NCBI GenBank assembly: GCA_023390635.1
Contig: JAEWCM010000118.1
Coordinates: 1-17,389, forward strand
Direction: 5' to 3'
DNA: 17,389 nucleotides
Source of the DNA: Bacillota bacterium
GTDB lineage: Bacteria > Bacillota > Desulfitobacteriia > Desulfitobacteriales > Desulfitobacteriaceae
Below, piece by piece: positions 1 through 7,679 of the stretch; within the stretch, counting starts at the first letter, position 1; each line of letters begins with the position of its first letter. A model generated the notes under the pieces. It was not told the DNA's origin. It saw only the letters and a program-made list of their open reading frames with translations, and did no database searches. Both the position numbers and the translations under genes were made by a program.

Positions 1-675
1 GCCGTATGCTCCCTTCTCTTCATCCCGGGCTACCCGGCCTTCTTCTATAGCAATTACCCTTTTTTTCATTTGATCTACAATGTCACGGGCATGGGTTGCC
101 ATTACTATGGTTGTTCCCCTTTTATTAATGTTATAAAGGAGATCCATAATCTCCCAGGTTGTATCCGGATCCAAATTACCTGTAGGCTCGTCAGCAATCA
201 ATAACCCGGGATTGTTAATAATCGCCCGGGCCACACAAACCCGCTGCTGCTCTCCGCCGGAAAGTTGGTGAGTGAAGGCTTTTTCCTTAGTACTCAGTCC
301 TACTAAATCCAAAGCTGTTTGAGAGCGCTTTTGAATCTCTCTTTTACCCAATCCTAAAACTTCTAAAGCAAAAGCCACATTTTCATAAACCGTTTTATTA
401 GGTAAGAGCTTAAAGTCCTGAAAAATAACCCCTATATTACGCCTTAAATACGGCACTTCTCTTTCCTTCATGCGTACAAGATTTTGCCCGTTCAGCAAAA
501 CTTGCCCCCGTGTCGGTGCCTCCTCCCGATAGAGCAGACGGATAAGCGTAGATTTGCCTGCACCGCTCGGCCCCACCAAGAAAACAAACTCTCCTTTGTT
601 GATGTGGAGATTCACATCAACTAGAGCTCTGGCACCATTGGGATAAACCTTAGACACATTCGTTAATTGAATCAT
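1..675 (-). CDS. ftsE: FtsE, cell-division ABC transporter ATPase (3' end outside window)
   Basis: ATP-binding subunit of the FtsEX complex, which sits at the inner face of the membrane at the division site and, with FtsX, controls peptidoglycan hydrolases. I read 225 codons from ATG at 675; the frame is still open at base 1, so the C-terminus is missing. Visible motifs: Walker A GPSGAGKS (residues 35-42), signature LSGGEQQR, Walker B LLIADEPT followed by GNLDPDT, and an H-loop in MATHAREIVD. The GNLDPDT and KLLPNKTVYEN-type segments are typical of FtsE rather than importer ATPases. A strong Shine-Dalgarno (AAGGAGGTT, 677-685) fixes the start. ftsX would be expected just beyond base 1 and cannot be seen. 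A LolD/MacB-type ATPase is the alternative, but the fit to FtsE is good. Confidence 0.92.
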   Translation of the reverse strand, partial: MIQLTNVSKVYPNGARALVDVNLHINKGEFVFLVGPSGAGKSTLIRLLYREEAPTRGQVLLNGQNLVRMKEREVPYLRRNIGVIFQDFKLLPNKTVYENVAFALEVLGLGKREIQKRSQTALDLVGLSTKEKAFTHQLSGGEQQRVCVARAIINNPGLLIADEPTGNLDPDTTWEIMDLLYNINKRGTTIVMATHARDIVDQMKKRVIAIEEGRVARDEEKGAYG

Positions 676-959
676 ACAACCTCCTTGACGCCAGCATTAT
701 TTTTTAACTTTTCCCATTCAGTAGATAGTACTGAGCTAGTCCTTAAGTTCGACACGGCTCAACGTTTTCCTGTCATTTTTTCTATCTTTTTAATGATATA
801 ACCGATAGAAAGGGAAGTAAAGGAGATTAGACAAATTCCTCAAAGAATAATCAAAGAGCGTGCTACCCTGAGTCTAATACGTAGGGTGGCACGCTCTTTT
901 GTAAGCCATCATGATAAATAGGTCCAATTTTGACCTATACTTTATGCAGTATTCATGAA
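676..959. other. Intergenic region between ftsE and transketolase
   Basis: This 284-bp stretch has no convincing ORF. It holds an inverted repeat at 853-899 (listed separately) and presumably the ftsE promoter. A run of T-rich and A-rich hexamers lies at about 770-840 on the minus strand, but I found no -35/-10 pair with good spacing that I would defend. Confidence 0.5.
853..899. terminator. Long inverted repeat downstream of transketolase, likely terminator
   Basis: Two 17-bp arms (853-869 and 883-899) are complementary apart from one position, with a 13-nt loop. As plus-strand RNA the odd position is a G-U wobble and the stem is followed by TTTT. As minus-strand RNA it is a C/A mismatch followed by a broken U-rich run. 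By position it would end the secA-prfB-transketolase transcript, although the helix is slightly better on the plus strand; it may act in both directions. Confidence 0.6.
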
Positions 960-1901
960 TTATTTCAGTTTCTTCTTCACAACCTCAAGCGCTGCTTCAA
1001 CTAGTTTTTCTTTCGTCAGACCATACTTCTCCAAGAGTTCTAAAGGACGGCCCGATTCCCCGAAAGAATCCTGAACACCGACCCTCACCATTGGCGTAGG
1101 ACACTGCTCAGCCAGAACCTCAGCAATGGCACTTCCCAGGCCACCAATCACATTATGCTCCTCAGCGCTTACGATTGCCCCCGTTTTGCCCGCCACTGCA
1201 ACAATCGTTTCCCGATCTAGAGGTTTTACGGAAGCAACATTGACAACACCAACGTTCAAACCCTGTGTCGCCAGCTCATCAGCTGCCTCTAGCGCCAAGG
1301 CTACCATCACCCCGTTCGCCATAATAGCCGCATCTTTACCTTCTCTTAGGACATTAGCTTTACCGATTTCAAAATGATAGCCCTCATCGAACAGCAAAGG
1401 CACGTCCAGACGACCCATGCGAATATAAACTGGTCCTTGATAACTGGCCGCAGCCAAGACAGCCTGACGGGTTTCTTCTCCATCTGCAGGCACCAGCACT
1501 GTCATATTGGGTACAGCTCTCATAATGGCCACATCTTCTATAGCCTGGTGGGAGCCACCGTCTTCACCTACTGTCAATCCGGCATGAGTAGCAGCGATTT
1601 TTACGTTTAGCTTTGGATAAGCTATAGAATTTCGAATCTGTTCAAAGGCCCGCCCTGTAGCAAAAATAGCAAAGGTACTGGCAAATGGGACCTTGCCTGC
1701 CGCAGCAAATCCTGCCGCAGTGCCTATCAAATTCTGCTCGGCGATTCCCATGTTAAAAAAGCGCTCCGGATATGCTTTGGCAAATTCAGCTGTTTTTGTT
1801 GATTTCGATAAATCTGCATCAAGCACAACGATACTCGGATTTTCTGCTCCTAAAGCTACCAAAGCTTTTCCATAAGCGTCACGGGTTGCTTGCTTAGCCA
1901 A
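960..1901 (-). CDS. tkt: Transketolase, C-terminal subunit (split transketolase)
   Basis: Pyrimidine-binding and C-terminal half of transketolase, a cytosolic TPP enzyme that moves two-carbon ketol units in the non-oxidative pentose phosphate pathway. It must pair with the N-terminal subunit encoded immediately upstream. Motif GIAEQN (residues 52-57) carries the glutamate that activates TPP, followed by GTAAGFA; VGEDGGSHQAIED is the next conserved block. The length is 313 aa, usual for this subunit. I chose TTG at 1901 because AAGGAGG (1911-1917) lies 9 nt upstream. A GTG at 1928 would lengthen the protein by nine residues but would translate the ribosome-binding site and has none of its own. 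The TTG overlaps the upstream subunit's stop (TTGGCTAA), suggesting coupled translation and equal subunit supply. A DXS-like enzyme is less likely given the split form. Confidence 0.93.
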   Translation of the reverse strand: MAKQATRDAYGKALVALGAENPSIVVLDADLSKSTKTAEFAKAYPERFFNMGIAEQNLIGTAAGFAAAGKVPFASTFAIFATGRAFEQIRNSIAYPKLNVKIAATHAGLTVGEDGGSHQAIEDVAIMRAVPNMTVLVPADGEETRQAVLAAASYQGPVYIRMGRLDVPLLFDEGYHFEIGKANVLREGKDAAIMANGVMVALALEAADELATQGLNVGVVNVASVKPLDRETIVAVAGKTGAIVSAEEHNVIGGLGSAIAEVLAEQCPTPMVRVGVQDSFGESGRPLELLEKYGLTKEKLVEAALEVVKKKLK

Positions 1902-2724
1902 GTTGTTCCGCCTCCTTCCGCAACTCACTCAATGCCTGCTCGGCTTGTTCCACACTAGGCGCATTACCATGCCATTTTACTTGGTCTTCCATAAACGAAA
2001 CGCCTTTTCCTTTAATGGTATGAGCAATCAGAATGGTAGGCCGATCTTTAACGCCCTTTGCCTGATCAAAAGCAGCAATCAGCTCATTAATGTTGTGCCC
2101 ATCCACCTCAATTACATTCCAGTTAAAAGCTTTCCATTTGTCAACTACCGGATCACTGGACATTACCTCAGAGGTATGTCCATCAATCTGCAATCCGTTT
2201 AAATCTAGGATAGCGGTAAGATTGTCCAATTTATAATGAGCTGCAGCCATCGCTGCTTCCCAGATCTGTCCTTCCGCCAATTCCCCGTCTCCCAGTAAGG
2301 CATAGACCCGATAATCCTTTTGATCCAATTTACCCGCCAGAGCCATACCTATGCTTGAAGAAAAGCCCTGTCCCAAAGAACCGGTTGACATATCAACACC
2401 CGGTGTTTTTTTCATGTCCGGATGACCTTGCAATTTACTCCCTGTCTTGCGCAAGGTTAGGAGTTCCTCTCTTGGAAAGAACCCTTTTTCCGCCAACGTA
2501 GCATAAAGCACGGGAGCAGCGTGTCCCTTACTTAGGACAAAGCGGTCCCGGTCCGGGCAATGGGGATCTTGGACCGAAACATTCATCTCATGGAAATAGA
2601 GTGTCGCAAGGATATCGGCGGCAGACAGACTCCCCCCCGGATGCCCTGATCCGGCCTCAGCTAGCATGGCAATGATATCTTGACGAATCTGATTTGCCTT
2701 AACTTTAAGTTCTTTAACCGTCAA
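1894..2724 (-). CDS. tkt: Transketolase, N-terminal subunit (split transketolase)
   Basis: TPP-diphosphate-binding half of transketolase, partner of the next gene. Motifs: GSGHPGG (25-31), LSKGHAAP (64-71), and the TPP/Mg motif beginning GDGELAEG (145-152) and ending at Asn176 in LDLNGLQ. The protein is 276 aa, normal for this subunit. I chose TTG at 2724, which follows AGGAGG (2733-2738) by 8 nt. The longer TTG start at 2769 has no ribosome-binding site and would add a non-conserved 15-residue leader. The 3' end overlaps the C-terminal subunit by 8 nt. The gene begins 41 nt after prfB, so it belongs to the secA-prfB operon. A link between transketolase and release factor 2 is positional only; I infer no shared function. 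Confidence 0.93.
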   Translation of the reverse strand: MTVKELKVKANQIRQDIIAMLAEAGSGHPGGSLSAADILATLYFHEMNVSVQDPHCPDRDRFVLSKGHAAPVLYATLAEKGFFPREELLTLRKTGSKLQGHPDMKKTPGVDMSTGSLGQGFSSSIGMALAGKLDQKDYRVYALLGDGELAEGQIWEAAMAAAHYKLDNLTAILDLNGLQIDGHTSEVMSSDPVVDKWKAFNWNVIEVDGHNINELIAAFDQAKGVKDRPTILIAHTIKGKGVSFMEDQVKWHGNAPSVEQAEQALSELRKEAEQLG

Positions 2725-2765
2725 CCTGTTTTCCTCCTGTCTTACGGTTTCATACACGGGGATCT

Positions 2766-3870
2766 TCAATGCTGGTTTTTCGTCTGTTGTAAATAAGCAG
2801 CAATGAAGGGGTCCAGTTCCCCGTCCATCACAGCATTAACATTTCCTGTTTCTTCATTGGTGCGGTGGTCTTTCACCATACTGTAGGGATGAAAAACATA
2901 GGAGCGAATCTGGCTTCCCCAAGCAATCTCCTGTTGTTCCCCTCTGATTTCAGATAATTCCGCTTCCTGCTCCTGAATTCTCCGTTCCAAAAGCTTAGCC
3001 TGTAAAATGCGCAAGCAAGATGCTCGGTTTTGAATCTGAGAACGTTCGTTTTGACATTGAACGATAATCCCCGTCGGTAAGTGTGTCATGCGCACTGCCG
3101 AATCAGTTTTATTCACATGCTGTCCGCCTGCTCCGCCTGAACGATAGGTATCAACCTTCAAATCTTCGGGATTGATAGTAATTTCCGTATCATCTGTTAC
3201 CTCTGGAATGACATCAACGGATGCAAAAGAAGTATGCCGTCGCCCTGAAGCGTCAAAGGGAGAGATCCGTACCAGGCGATGCACTCCTTTTTCCGACTTG
3301 GCATAACCATAAGCATTTTCTCCCGTCAGGGACAGAGTAGCGCTCTTGATTCCCGCCTCGTCACCTGGCAGTAGATCAAGAGTTTCCACCTTATAACCCT
3401 TTCTTTCTCCCCACCGGACATACATACGGTAAAGCATTTGTACCCAATCTTGTGCCTCAGTACCACCAGCCCCTGCATGTAAGGTCAAAATGGCATTATT
3501 CCTATCATAAGGACCACTGAGCAAAATTTCCAATTCATGTTCAGCCAACCGAGCATTGATATCGTTTACTCCTTCTTCAACTTCGCTCTCAAGGCTCACA
3601 TCGTCTTCTTCCATGGCCAGTTGCCACAGTGTATCAATTTCTTCCCATTGCTTATATAACATCTCATAGTGCCTGACTTTACTCTGCTGCCGGGATATTT
3701 CCTGCATCACCTTTTGGGCTTCGTCAGCATCATCCCAAAAATCAGGCCGGTTTAAATCTTGCTCCAGATCTTTAATCCGCTCTATTCTCTGAGGGATGTC
3801 AAAGGGAGACCCTCAAATCTGCCAAACGCATTGATACATTTTCCAGTTCTTTTTTCCAATCGGATAACAC
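2766..3870 (-). CDS. prfB: Peptide chain release factor 2 (RF2), with +1 programmed frameshift
   Basis: Class I release factor that reads UGA and UAA and triggers peptide release on the ribosome. The gene is in two frames. Codons 1-23 (GTG at 3870, ribosome-binding site GGAAGGAA at 3881-3888) end at TGA 3801-3799. A +1 shift at CTTTGAC then gives Asp and continues in the frame ending at 2766. The joined protein is 367 aa, the usual RF2 size. SPF, the RF2-specific tripeptide anticodon, is at about 203-205 and the catalytic GGQ at about 248-250 within SGGAGGQHVNK. A Shine-Dalgarno-like GAGGGT lies 4 nt before the CTT slip codon. By family knowledge, scarcity of RF2 slows UGA reading and favours the shift, so RF2 regulates itself. 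The frame break is therefore functional and not a pseudogene or sequencing error. It starts 52 nt after secA. Confidence 0.96.
3790..3815 (-). promoter_or_regulatory. prfB: RF2 programmed frameshift site with SD-like element and possible hairpin
   Basis: Reading the minus strand, GAGGGT (3814-3809), 4 nt, then CTTTGAC (3804-3798) form the canonical RF2 recoding site: an upstream SD-like stimulator, a slippery CUU codon and in-frame UGA followed by C. In addition TGAGGG (3815-3810) is perfectly complementary to CCCTCA (3795-3790). A six-pair stem could thus close over the shift site with a 14-nt loop. The recoding site is well established for this family; the hairpin is only my reading. Confidence 0.9.
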
Positions 3871-3922
3871 GTTTCTTTCATTCCTTCCATTAGTAGATTT
3901 TTGCCTGGCTTTGAAAGCAGCT

Positions 3923-6427
3923 TTATTTTTCTGCTCCGCAGCACTTTTTATACTTCTTTCCGCTGCCGCAGGGGCAGGGATCGTTGCGGCCAACCTGTTC
4001 CCCCACCTGAACCGGCTGTTTAGGCTCAGCTTCGTCCTTGTTGGTGGTCATATTGATCGGTTCCTTCTCCGGTTCCTTTTCTGTTACCTGGGGTGTTACA
4101 TGCATCAAATAGCGAATAATATCTTCTTGAATTCCATCAACCATCCCCTGGAACATTTCAAAGGCTTCCCGCTTGTATTCTACCAAAGGATCACGCTGCC
4201 CATAGGCCCGGAGTCCAATACCTTCTCTCAGCATATCCATGGCGTCCAAGTGATCCATCCATTTGTTATCCACTATCTGAAGCGTTATGATGCGCTCGAT
4301 TTCCCGCATTAATTCGGAACCAAACTCTGCTTCCCGCTGCTCGTACAACTCTTGGCTTTTTTCTTTAAGCAGTTCCACCACTTCTTCACGGTTCAGATCA
4401 TTTAACTCTTCAACTGTAAGCTCATAACCGGGCAAAAATTGAGTTTGGCAGTATTCAACAAAACTTTTCAGATCCCAATCCTCAGCAAAGTTACTTTCTG
4501 TAGCAAAGGTTGCCACCGCTCCTTCTACCACCTGATCCAACATATTCATAATATTGTCATGGAGGTTCTCTCCGGTAAGCACTGCCCTGCGCTGAGCATA
4601 GATCACTTCACGCTGTTGGTTCATTACATCGTCATATTCCAAAACATGTTTACGAATATCAAAGTTGCGGTTTTCTACCCGCCGCTGAGCGGTTTCAATG
4701 GAACGGCTGATCATCTTCGATTCAATAGGAATACTATCATCCATCCCTAACTTATCCATAATTCCTGTAATATTATCTGCTCCGAACAGACGCATGAGAT
4801 CATCTTCCAGGGAAATGTAAAATTGTGTGGAGCCAGGGTCTCCCTGCCGGCCGGCACGTCCACGTAACTGGTTATCAATTCGGCGGGATTCATGACGCTC
4901 CGTGCCAATGATGTGCAGACCGCCTAACTCAGCAACCCCTTCGCCCAACACAATATCAGTACCACGGCCAGCCATATTAGTAGCAATAGTCGCCATTCCT
5001 TTTTGGCCTGCATCTGCTACAATCTGTGCTTCTTTTTCATGGAATTTAGCATTTAACACTTGATGAGGGACCCCGCGTTTCTCCAACATCTTACTCAATC
5101 GTTCCGATTTTTCAATCGAAATTGTTCCAACTAAGACCGGCTGTCCTTCGGCATGCCGTCTTACAATATCCTCAACTACAGCTTGGAACTTTCCCTCTTC
5201 TGTGCGATAAACTACATCATGCATGTCTTTTCTGACCATGTCCTTGTTAGTAGGAATCTCAATGACATCCAGCTTATAAATCTTTTTAAACTCCGGTTCC
5301 TCAGTCATTGCTGTACCTGTCATACCGGCAAGTTTATCGAACATGCGGAAATAGTTTTGGAAAGTAATTGTGGCCAGGGTTTGAGATTCCCGCTCAATCT
5401 TAACATTTTCTTTAGCCTCGATGGCCTGATGCAAACCTTCACTATAGCGGCGGCCAAACATCAACCGGCCGGTAAATTCATCGACAATGATTACCTGACC
5501 GTCTTTCACTACATAGTCCCGGTCAATCTTGAACAAGGTATGAGCTTTTAAGGCCTGATTGACATGATGGGCCAATTCAGTATGCTTGTCATCATAGAGA
5601 TTATCAATTCCTAACATGCTCTCTACACGGCTAACGCCATTTTCAGTCAAAGTAACAACCCGGTCTTTTTCATTGACATTGTAATCTTCCTCAGCTTTTA
5701 ACCGGGGGATCACTTTAGAAACGCGATAATAAAGCTCGGTAGGCTTGTCCGCCTCTCCGGAAATAATCAGAGGAGTGCGGGCTTCATCAATTAAAATCGA
5801 GTCAACCTCGTCCACAATAGCATAGTTAAGTTCCCTCTGCACCAGTCCCTCCGGTCTGGTCACCATATTATCGCGCAAATAATCAAATCCGAACTCATTA
5901 TTCGTTCCATAGGTAATATCTGCTGCATAAGCCTCACGGCGCTGCTCATAATTAAGTCCATGCACAATCAGCCCAACCGTCAGACCCAGAAAGCGATGAA
6001 TCATACCCATCCATTCGCTGTCACGTCTGGCTAGGTAATCGTTCACTGTTACTACATGAACTCCTTTACCGCTTAAGGCATTCAAATATGAGGGCAAAGT
6101 AGCTACCAATGTTTTTCCTTCACCGGTTCTCATCTCGGCAATTCTTCCGTCATGCAGGACCATACCGCCAATCAGCTGCACATCATAGTGGCGCTGACCA
6201 ATGACTCTTCGGGAAGCCTCTCTCACTACCGCAAAAGCTTCTGGGAGGAGATCATCCAGTGTTTCTCCCTTCTCCAGACGTTCTTTAAACTCCGGAGTTT
6301 TTCCCTTCAGCTCATCGTCGCTCAAAGACTGCATCTTCTCTTCCAGGTCATTAATTATCTGGACACGTTTCTGGTACTTCTTTATTTCACGGGCATTATC
6401 ATCCAAAATATTTTTCAAGAAACCCAC
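3923..6427 (-). CDS. secA: SecA, preprotein translocase ATPase
   Basis: Cytosolic/membrane-peripheral motor that drives unfolded preproteins through SecYEG by ATP hydrolysis. Walker A MRTGEGKT is at about 99-106, the DEAD-type Walker B IVDEVDS at about 204-210, then ILIDEARTPL, GMTGTA, GRGTDI and QLRGRAGRQGD (arginine finger region). The C-terminus has a zinc-binding CPCGSGKKYKKCC (C-X-C-X8-C-C), the usual SecB/phospholipid-binding tail, preceded by an acidic linker. Length 834 aa is typical for Firmicutes. I chose GTG at 6427 because GAGGTG lies 6 nt upstream and the product begins MGFLKNILDDN, the family consensus; a GTG at 6436 would add three residues but sits too close to the ribosome-binding site. 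It heads the operon with prfB and transketolase, from a promoter at 6464-6492. Confidence 0.97.
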   Translation of the reverse strand: MGFLKNILDDNAREIKKYQKRVQIINDLEEKMQSLSDDELKGKTPEFKERLEKGETLDDLLPEAFAVVREASRRVIGQRHYDVQLIGGMVLHDGRIAEMRTGEGKTLVATLPSYLNALSGKGVHVVTVNDYLARRDSEWMGMIHRFLGLTVGLIVHGLNYEQRREAYAADITYGTNNEFGFDYLRDNMVTRPEGLVQRELNYAIVDEVDSILIDEARTPLIISGEADKPTELYYRVSKVIPRLKAEEDYNVNEKDRVVTLTENGVSRVESMLGIDNLYDDKHTELAHHVNQALKAHTLFKIDRDYVVKDGQVIIVDEFTGRLMFGRRYSEGLHQAIEAKENVKIERESQTLATITFQNYFRMFDKLAGMTGTAMTEEPEFKKIYKLDVIEIPTNKDMVRKDMHDVVYRTEEGKFQAVVEDIVRRHAEGQPVLVGTISIEKSERLSKMLEKRGVPHQVLNAKFHEKEAQIVADAGQKGMATIATNMAGRGTDIVLGEGVAELGGLHIIGTERHESRRIDNQLRGRAGRQGDPGSTQFYISLEDDLMRLFGADNITGIMDKLGMDDSIPIESKMISRSIETAQRRVENRNFDIRKHVLEYDDVMNQQREVIYAQRRAVLTGENLHDNIMNMLDQVVEGAVATFATESNFAEDWDLKSFVEYCQTQFLPGYELTVEELNDLNREEVVELLKEKSQELYEQREAEFGSELMREIERIITLQIVDNKWMDHLDAMDMLREGIGLRAYGQRDPLVEYKREAFEMFQGMVDGIQEDIIRYLMHVTPQVTEKEPEKEPINMTTNKDEAEPKQPVQVGEQVGRNDPCPCGSGKKYKKCCGAEK

Positions 6428-6463
6428 AAAACCCACCTCTTCCTTATATTAGGCCAATAATTT

Positions 6464-6492
6464 ATTCTACCATCCACTGCACCACACTGCAA
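6464..6492 (-). promoter_or_regulatory. Sigma-A promoter of secA-prfB-transketolase operon
   Basis: Minus-strand TTGCAG (6492-6487), 17-nt spacer, TAGAAT (6469-6464). Transcription would begin near 6457, giving a leader of about 30 nt before secA. It lies between the hpf terminator and the secA ribosome-binding site, as expected. Confidence 0.75.
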
Positions 6493-6539
6493 CCAAGCCT
6501 CAACAAAAGTCAACCTTAATTGAAAACACCCAAAATGTT

Positions 6540-6605
6540 TTAAATATAAAAATCCTCCCTTTCTTCGTATCCAGATTTTCATCTGTCTCTCAGCTGGGAG
6601 GATTT
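6540..6605 (-). terminator. Terminator downstream of hpf, with nested tetraloop hairpin
   Basis: As minus-strand RNA, AAATCCTCCC (6605-6596) pairs with GGGAGGATTT (6559-6550), followed by a T-rich run TTTATATTT. The 36-nt loop contains its own small hairpin, CAGAT-GAAA-ATCTG (6585-6572), capped by a GNRA-type tetraloop. The outer stem plus T-run looks like an intrinsic terminator for hpf. The large structured loop is unusual for a simple terminator. Confidence 0.65.
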
Positions 6606-6657
6606 CAAGCTTCAAAGCAGCTTTTTAAGCGCATTATTAAATTATCTCACATCTCGG

Positions 6658-7185
6658 CTACTGTTCCGGCTGCAGTACACCATAATCGCCTGTATTACGG
6701 CGATAAACCACATTCATTTGGTGAGTGTCAGCATCAGTAAAGACAAAAAAGTTATGACCAATTAAATTCATTTGCATAATGGCTTCATCTACAGACATAG
6801 GTTTAGCCGAAAAGCGCTTGCTCCGCACTACCTTCTCAGGCAGGATATCATCATTGGCTACATGGGAAAAATCCTGATCCTTTGCCACTTTGGGCCGAAG
6901 TCTCTTGGCAATTCTGGTGCGGTATTTAGCTATTTGCTTCTCTAACTTTTCAATGACTAAATCAATTGACGAATACATATCGTCCGTTTCTTCTTCGCCA
7001 CGCAAAATAATTCCGTTAATTGGCGCGGTGACTTCGACTCTATGCCTTCCCCGTTCCACAAGCAAGGTCACTTGTACATCCATGAACTCATCTGAATACT
7101 TCTCCAGTTTACCCACCCGTTTGTACACATAATCCTTCAAAGCGTCGGTTACTTCCACATGTTTACCACGAATTATAATGTTCAT
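6658..7185 (-). CDS. hpf: Long-form ribosome hibernation promoting factor
   Basis: Binds the 30S decoding region and dimerises ribosomes into inactive 100S particles in stationary phase. The 175-aa protein has the N-terminal S30AE domain (about 1-100, beginning MNIIIRGKHVEVTDALKDYV), a variable linker, and the C-terminal dimerisation domain (about 118-175, with KRFSAKPMSVDEAIMQMN and FFVFTDADT). Both domains together define the long form, which does the job of E. coli HPF plus RMF. ATG at 7185 follows an AAAGGGGG site (7192-7199). A sigma-H-like promoter lies just upstream and a terminator follows, so it is probably monocistronic. Older names for the family are yvyD and yfiA. Confidence 0.95.
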   Translation of the reverse strand: MNIIIRGKHVEVTDALKDYVYKRVGKLEKYSDEFMDVQVTLLVERGRHRVEVTAPINGIILRGEEETDDMYSSIDLVIEKLEKQIAKYRTRIAKRLRPKVAKDQDFSHVANDDILPEKVVRSKRFSAKPMSVDEAIMQMNLIGHNFFVFTDADTHQMNVVYRRNTGDYGVLQPEQ

Positions 7186-7219
7186 AGAATAACCCCCTTT
7201 ATGACGGTATACCTATACT

Positions 7220-7246
7220 ATTCCCCATTCTCAAGAAAAATCCTGC
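7220..7246 (-). promoter_or_regulatory. Sigma-H-like promoter of hpf
   Basis: Minus-strand GCAGGATTT (7246-7238), 11 nt, then GGGGAAT (7226-7220). This fits the Bacillus sigma-H pattern RnAGGAwWW-n11-12-RnnGAAT. Start would be near 7212, about 28 nt before the hpf start codon. A poorer sigma-A pair TTGAGA-17-TATACC overlaps (7234-7206), but its start would fall on the ribosome-binding site. Stationary-phase sigma-H control of hpf is known in Bacillus subtilis. Confidence 0.5.
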
Positions 7247-7314
7247 TAATCAAGGGAATCTTAATAAATATGTAAAATCTGGCTTCATAAATATAAGAAC
7301 AGTCTAGCGGTAAT

Positions 7315-7356
7315 AAAAAAGGAACCGCATGATAACCAGCAAAACGGCTCCTTTTT
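7315..7356 (-). terminator. Intrinsic terminator of the cold-shock gene
   Basis: As minus-strand RNA, AAAAAGGAGCCG pairs with CGGTTCCTTTTT (one G-U pair), with a loop of about 17 nt and a T5-6 tail. It lies 30 nt after the cold-shock stop codon. Confidence 0.8.
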
Positions 7357-7386
7357 GACGTTTTAGATTACTATTTATTCTAGCGA

Positions 7387-7584
7387 TTATTGCAGCACTA
7401 CATTAGATGCCTGTTCACCCCTTTGGCCCTGGACAACATCAAACCTTACCTTTTGTCCTTCCTCCAGAGTGCGAAACCCATCTCCCATAATGGAAGAGAA
7501 GTGTACGAAAACATCTGTCCCATCTTCTCTCTCCAAAAAGCCATAGCCTTTCTGCTTACTAAACCATTTTACTGTACCTACCAC
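7387..7584 (-). CDS. csp: Cold-shock domain protein (CspA/CspB family)
   Basis: Small single-strand nucleic-acid binding beta-barrel that acts as an RNA chaperone during cold shock or growth transitions. The 65-aa protein carries RNP1 KGYGF (12-16) and RNP2 VFVHF (25-29), with the usual opening VGTVKWF and acidic surface residues, and is full length for the family. GTG at 7584 follows AAGGAGGTT (7594-7602) with an 11-nt gap, a little long. The leader has sequence complementary to this ribosome-binding site (see separate entry). Its own terminator follows, so it is probably a single-gene transcript, with no clear promoter found. Confidence 0.95.
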   Translation of the reverse strand: MVGTVKWFSKQKGYGFLEREDGTDVFVHFSSIMGDGFRTLEEGQKVRFDVVQGQRGEQASNVVLQ

Positions 7585-7593
7585 TTAAAACGT

Positions 7594-7640
7594 AACCTCC
7601 TTGATATAGATCCTTTTATAAGATCCTAGCTAGGAGGATA
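7594..7640 (-). promoter_or_regulatory. Possible Shine-Dalgarno-sequestering leader of the cold-shock gene
   Basis: On the minus strand ATCCTCCT (7639-7632) is complementary to AGGAGG (7601-7596) of the ribosome-binding site. The same ATCCT can instead pair with AGGAT in the adjacent palindrome TCCTAGCTAGGA (7624-7635) or with a second AGGAT at about 7610. Two or three exclusive folds are therefore possible. Whether this stretch is transcribed depends on the promoter, which I could not place. Confidence 0.3.
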
Positions 7641-7679
7641 CCCAAATTTAATAAATTTTAAACTTCTTTATAGTAGATT

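Noticed and set aside
1126..1875. Several plus-strand open frames opposite the transketolase, secA, comFA and mreB genes.
   Set aside because: They mirror conserved minus-strand genes, have no ribosome-binding sites, and their products look like low-complexity shadow translations.
3799..3993. Separate 64-codon gene overlapping the secA 3' end, and an independent prfB start at 3710.
   Set aside because: Only codons 3870-3802 are real; they are the first exon-like part of RF2 read before the programmed frameshift. The frame above 3870 is the secA tail in another frame.
6415..6615. A 66-codon frame spanning the hpf-secA gap and overlapping the secA start, considered as a SecM-like leader peptide controlling secA.
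   Set aside because: It starts at TTG without a ribosome-binding site, crosses the hpf terminator and the secA promoter, and shows no arrest-peptide pattern I know. The secA transcript would begin after most of it.
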